NCBI RefSeq assembly: GCF_045207785.1
Contig: NZ_CP108776.1
Coordinates: forward strand, 4,898,001-4,962,000
Direction of reading: 5' to 3'
Length of the DNA stretch: 64,000 nt
Origin: Embleya sp045207785
GTDB taxonomy: Bacteria > Actinomycetota > Actinomycetes > Streptomycetales > Streptomycetaceae
Shown here: positions 61,420-64,000 of the stretch, piece after piece
Layout of the letters: each line of letters opens with the position of its first letter
Numbering within the stretch: the first letter of the stretch is position 1
Program-made: the position numbers and the translations under genes
Notes under the pieces: model-generated
Seen by the model: only the letters and a program-made list of their open reading frames with translations
The model's database searches: none
Told to the model about the DNA's origin: nothing

Positions 61420-61957
61420 ATTGATGCGAGGCGCGCCCGGATGCTCGGGAAAGCCCATTGTTGGTGAAGTCCGGTGTAATACTCGGTGCTTTCCGACGGG
61501 ATTCTGAAACAGAATTGTGACGAGCGGTGCCGGCCCGAGCCGAACTGAATCCGGTGAACCCGGTCGGAACGGTCATCGACTGCGGGAGATGTCCGGAAAG
61601 AAGCGAATCAGGTCGGGAAAAGTGCCGGAGAAAGCACCTTTGGGGCGGAAGATCCGGTTCATCCGGATGCGAACATTGACAAGTCAAGAGTGAATATAGG
61701 CCGGTGATCGGCCGAACTGTGGCTTGGGTACCGCCAAAGTCCGCTATATACGTCGCGGACTTGTCGACTTCCCGATATTCGAATTGGACTTCTCGAAGCG
61801 GATCCTCCCCCCGGGTAAAGAATGTGAAACAGATCCGTACCCCGGGTCGCGGTGGGCGGGGCGATCTCTCCTACTATTCGAACGTTCTTTACTCGGGGTC
61901 GCCGCGAGAGTGTGTTGCGACACGAGTCTGCTTACATTCTTTCGAGGGGACCACCAC
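61420..61957. promoter_or_regulatory. Long leader/promoter region of the thioester surface protein gene
   Basis: Over 500 bases without a gene, with clearly lower GC than its flanks. It includes several AT-rich blocks (around 61680 and 61860-61880) and an inverted repeat GTCCGC...GCGGAC at 61739-61760 around a TATATA core. TTGACA occurs near 61676. Two CCCGGG sites (about 61810-61845) flank an AAAGAATG block. A long regulated 5' untranslated region is likely; no known riboswitch is recognised. GAGGGG is the ribosome binding site. Confidence 0.45.
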
Positions 61958-63370
61958 ATGTTCCGTGCACCCGGGCGGATGGCCACCCGTCTGTCGGCCC
62001 TGACCGTAGCGACGGGTCTTGCGGCGGCCGGCGTGATCGGGTTCTCCGGGATCGCTCAGGCCGACGGTGTGAGCGGCGCGCTCAAGGGCTTCGGCAAGGA
62101 CCAGGGCCTTTCCGTCGCGCTCAAGGGCTCGGGCCCGATCAGCGGTGTCCACCAGGCCGGCTTCTTCAACCTGCAGCTCGAGGGCGGCGAGACCATCAAG
62201 GTCTACTGCATCGACCTGCTGCACAAGACGACGGACAACTACAAGGAATCGCCGTGGGGCGGCACCTGGTTGTCCGACAAGGACGTCCCGGCCGACAAGA
62301 AGGCCAAGCTCAAGTGGATCCTGGCCAACTCGTTCCCGACCAAGTCGGTCGACCAGTTGAAGGCCACCACCGGCATCGCCGGCCTTGAGGCCAACGAGGC
62401 GGGGGCCGCGACCCAGGCCGCGATCTGGCACATGAGCGATGGCGCCGACATCGACACGGCCAAGGAGACGAACGAGGACGTCAAGAAGCTCTACGACTAC
62501 CTCGTCAAGAACGCCAAGTCCGACGACGGCAACGAGCCGAAGATCTCCCTCAAGCTCGACCCCGAGGAAGTCAGCGGCAGCCCCTCCGACAAGCCCGGTG
62601 TCGGCCCGTTCACGGTGTCGACGAGCGCGAACGGCAAGGCGATCACCGCCGCGCTGAGCGGTGCCGCGGGCGCCAAGCTCGTCGACAAGGACGGCGCCGT
62701 CTCCAACGGCAAGGTCGGCGACGGCGACAAGCTGTGGGTCAAGCCCGCCGAGGGGTCCGACAAGGGCGAGGCGAAGCTCAAGGTCTCGGGCAGCGCGAAC
62801 ATCGACGCCGGCCGAGTCTTCAAGGGCGTCAAGCCCGGTCAGCTGCTCATCGCGGTCGGCCAGGAGAACGTCAAGGTCAGCGACGAGTCGACGGCCAAGT
62901 GGAACGCCAAGGGCGCGGCTCCGGCGTTCAACGCCAAGGAGCAGTGCACGGCCGGTGGCGTCGAGGTCGTCGTGACGAACAAGGGTGACCAGCCCTTCAA
63001 CGGCACCATCGGCGACACCAAGATCTCGGTGAAGCCCGGTGTGCCCGTGACCCAGCTCGTCAAGGTCGCCGAGGACACCGCGTACAAGATCGTCGTCAAG
63101 GACGAGGCCGGCAAGGTCCTCAAGACCTTCGAGGGCACCCTCGACTGCAAGACCGAGACGACGACCGGTGGCAGCACCGGTGGCACGACGCAGCAGCCGA
63201 CGGCGCCGGCCCCGGTGAACCCCAAGGGCCCGAACCTCGCCGAGACCGGCAGTGACGGCAGCAACACCCCCGCGATCCTGGGCGGCGCCGGCGCGCTCGT
63301 CCTCGTGGGTGGCGGCCTGGTGTTCTACACCCTCCGCCGCCGCAACGGCTCGAACGGCGCCACCGCCTGA
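61958..63370 (+). CDS. Thioester-domain (TQXA) surface protein with LAETG sortase motif, 470 aa
   Basis: A signal peptide (residues 1-35) leads to a thioester domain (about 45-190). Cys84 in KVYCIDL and Gln153 in the T-Q-A-A-I-W motif would form the internal thioester that bonds covalently to a surface. Two Lys/Gly/Asp-rich strand domains follow (about 195-345 and 360-435). The C-terminus has a Thr/Gly/Pro spacer, LAETG (427-431), a membrane helix and a basic tail, the class E sortase signal of Streptomyces. Two extra Cys lie in the third domain. ATG 61958 has GAGGGG. It is probably a wall-anchored adhesin of hyphae or spores. Confidence 0.92.
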   Translation: MFRAPGRMATRLSALTVATGLAAAGVIGFSGIAQADGVSGALKGFGKDQGLSVALKGSGPISGVHQAGFFNLQLEGGETIKVYCIDLLHKTTDNYKESPWGGTWLSDKDVPADKKAKLKWILANSFPTKSVDQLKATTGIAGLEANEAGAATQAAIWHMSDGADIDTAKETNEDVKKLYDYLVKNAKSDDGNEPKISLKLDPEEVSGSPSDKPGVGPFTVSTSANGKAITAALSGAAGAKLVDKDGAVSNGKVGDGDKLWVKPAEGSDKGEAKLKVSGSANIDAGRVFKGVKPGQLLIAVGQENVKVSDESTAKWNAKGAAPAFNAKEQCTAGGVEVVVTNKGDQPFNGTIGDTKISVKPGVPVTQLVKVAEDTAYKIVVKDEAGKVLKTFEGTLDCKTETTTGGSTGGTTQQPTAPAPVNPKGPNLAETGSDGSNTPAILGGAGALVLVGGGLVFYTLRRRNGSNGATA

Positions 63371-63400
63371 TAAAGGCAACGCCTTGAGCTGACACACCAA

Positions 63401-63439
63401 GGAGGGCCCCGGTACGCACCCAGCGCACCGGGGCCCTCC
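63401..63439 (+). terminator. Strong hairpin terminator after the surface protein gene
   Basis: A perfect 13-bp inverted repeat (63401-63413 with 63427-63439), extendable inward, starts 31 bases after the stop codon. Confidence 0.85.
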
Positions 63440-63492
63440 CCACGCCCCGCCGCGGTGAGATCCCCGAGCCGCCGGCCGGCCTGCGGCCCGCC

Positions 63493-63764
63493 GTCCTCAA
63501 ACGCCGGACGGGCTGAGAAGGGCTTGCCTCGGGCGCGGCAGCTCGTCTGGCCTTTGAGGCCAACACGGACGAGGCACCATCCCAGCCCGTCCGGCGCTTG
63601 AGGACAGCCGGCCGCGGGCCGGTGGCGGCGCGGCGGCCCACCCCAGCCCGTCCGGCGCTTGAGGTCGGCACCATTCCAGCCCGTCCGGCGTTTGAGGACG
63701 GCGGGCCGCAGGCCGCCCAGCGCCGCGGCTCGGGCATCCCCCAGCCCGTCCGGCGCTTGAGGAC
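63493..63764. repeat. Cluster of five 23-base interspersed repeats
   Basis: Copies sharing the core GTCCGGCGYTTGAGGAC lie at 63493-63515 (minus) and at 63583-63605, 63644-63666, 63677-63699 and 63742-63764 (plus). Spacing is irregular (33-90 bases), which excludes CRISPR. The inverted copy can pair with any of the others. A degenerate remnant sits near 63550. The remaining intergenic DNA up to 63895 holds nothing else. Confidence 0.88.
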
Positions 63765-63895
63765 ACCGCAGCCCGGCCGGGAGCGATCCGTCCCACGCGA
63801 CCCACGGGTCGACCAGGCACCCACCCACCCCATCCCCCGCGCCCTCCGGGCACCCATGCACGAGGCACTGCCCGCAAGACCATAGGCTTGGACGC

Positions 63896-64000
63896 ATGGC
63901 TGAGTACATCTACACCATGCGCAAGGCGCGTAAAGCGCACGGCGACAAGGTGATCCTCGACGACGTGACGCTCAGCTTCCTGCCGGGAGCCAAGATCGGC
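63896..64000 (+). CDS. ettA: Energy-dependent translational throttle protein EttA (ABC-F), N-terminal part
   Basis: The last 35 codons of the window encode A-E-Y-I-Y-T-M-R-K-A-R-K-A-H-G-D-K-V-I-L and the start of the first ABC domain (DDVTLSFLPGAKIG). This is the typical EttA beginning. EttA gates the first elongation step on the ribosome according to the ADP/ATP ratio. The gene continues past the window. Confidence 0.88.
   Translation, partial: MAEYIYTMRKARKAHGDKVILDDVTLSFLPGAKIG

Noticed and set aside
58534..61458. Very long open frame antisense to dynAB and ssbB
   Set aside because: Pro/Arg/His-rich sequence, no start signal, and it covers three well-supported genes.
61780..61860. ydaO-type c-di-AMP riboswitch before the thioester gene
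   Set aside because: The conserved core could not be traced; only two CCCGGG sites and an AT-rich block are visible.
63493..63764. Possible CRISPR array
   Set aside because: Repeats are 23 bases, differ in orientation, and the gaps range from 11 to 67 bases; no cas genes are present.

Overview
The window is GC-rich actinobacterial chromosome with strong third-position GC bias. The gene content points to Streptomycetales (Streptomyces, Embleya, Yinghuangia or a close relative). Markers are a dynAB-ssbB-ettA block, a thioester-domain surface protein with an LAETG sortase signal, polyphosphate glucokinase, a galTEK operon, class-C RidA and LytR-CpsA-Psr proteins, a DUF397 protein, a zinc-independent L33 and a CebR-like box. 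No phage, IS element, CRISPR array or biosynthetic cluster is visible; it reads as core or near-core chromosome with a few accessory cassettes.

Layout. 1-9 kb: tail of a membrane protein, a universal stress protein, a MerR regulator with an SCP2-like domain, a TetR gene divergent from a GH3 beta-glucosidase, a DUF397 protein and a two-gene ABC-like exporter. 9-19 kb: a TPR protein, an overlapping exported amino-acid oxidase/RidA pair, an ACT-domain protein, an LCP ligase, a beta-helix/AAA+ fusion and polyphosphate glucokinase. 19-29 kb: a DEDDh exonuclease, an SDR, a HigBA-like toxin-antitoxin pair, a frameshifted metallophosphoesterase, a carboxylesterase overlapping a solo type ISP C-terminal domain protein, an amidohydrolase and a kinase with pentapeptide repeats. 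29-40 kb: a secreted protein, a GH5 cellulase-like enzyme with a CebR-like box, a serine beta-lactamase-fold esterase, and a TetR gene with a clear operator facing a complete branched-chain-type ABC importer (livK-H-M-G-F). 40-52 kb: MazG-like NTPase, exonuclease III, a DUF5925-type AAA protein, an MFS/GntR pair, an uncharacterised P-loop ATPase/SPFH-like two-gene operon, L33, an acyltransferase-like protein, a Mut7-C protein, pirin and a PP2C-like phosphatase. 52-64 kb: a DeoR regulator divergent from galTEK, tRNA-Arg(TCT), a Gfo/Idh/MocA oxidoreductase, dynA-dynB-ssbB, the thioester surface protein and the start of ettA.

How the genes work together. Sugar use is prominent: GH3 and GH5 glycosidases, polyphosphate glucokinase and the Leloir enzymes would take plant-type oligosaccharides and galactose to sugar phosphates. 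The Tat-exported amino-acid oxidase and the Sec-exported RidA overlap by four bases and form a chemically sensible pair, because the oxidase makes imines and RidA hydrolyses them. dynA-dynB-ssbB joins septum constriction to DNA maintenance in sporulation, with two DnaA boxes directly upstream of ssbB.

Best candidates for something undescribed are the 44.1-47.1 kb ATPase/SPFH-like operon, the exported oxidase-RidA couple, the beta-helix/AAA+ fusion, and the DnaA-box and tandem-repeat leader of ssbB.
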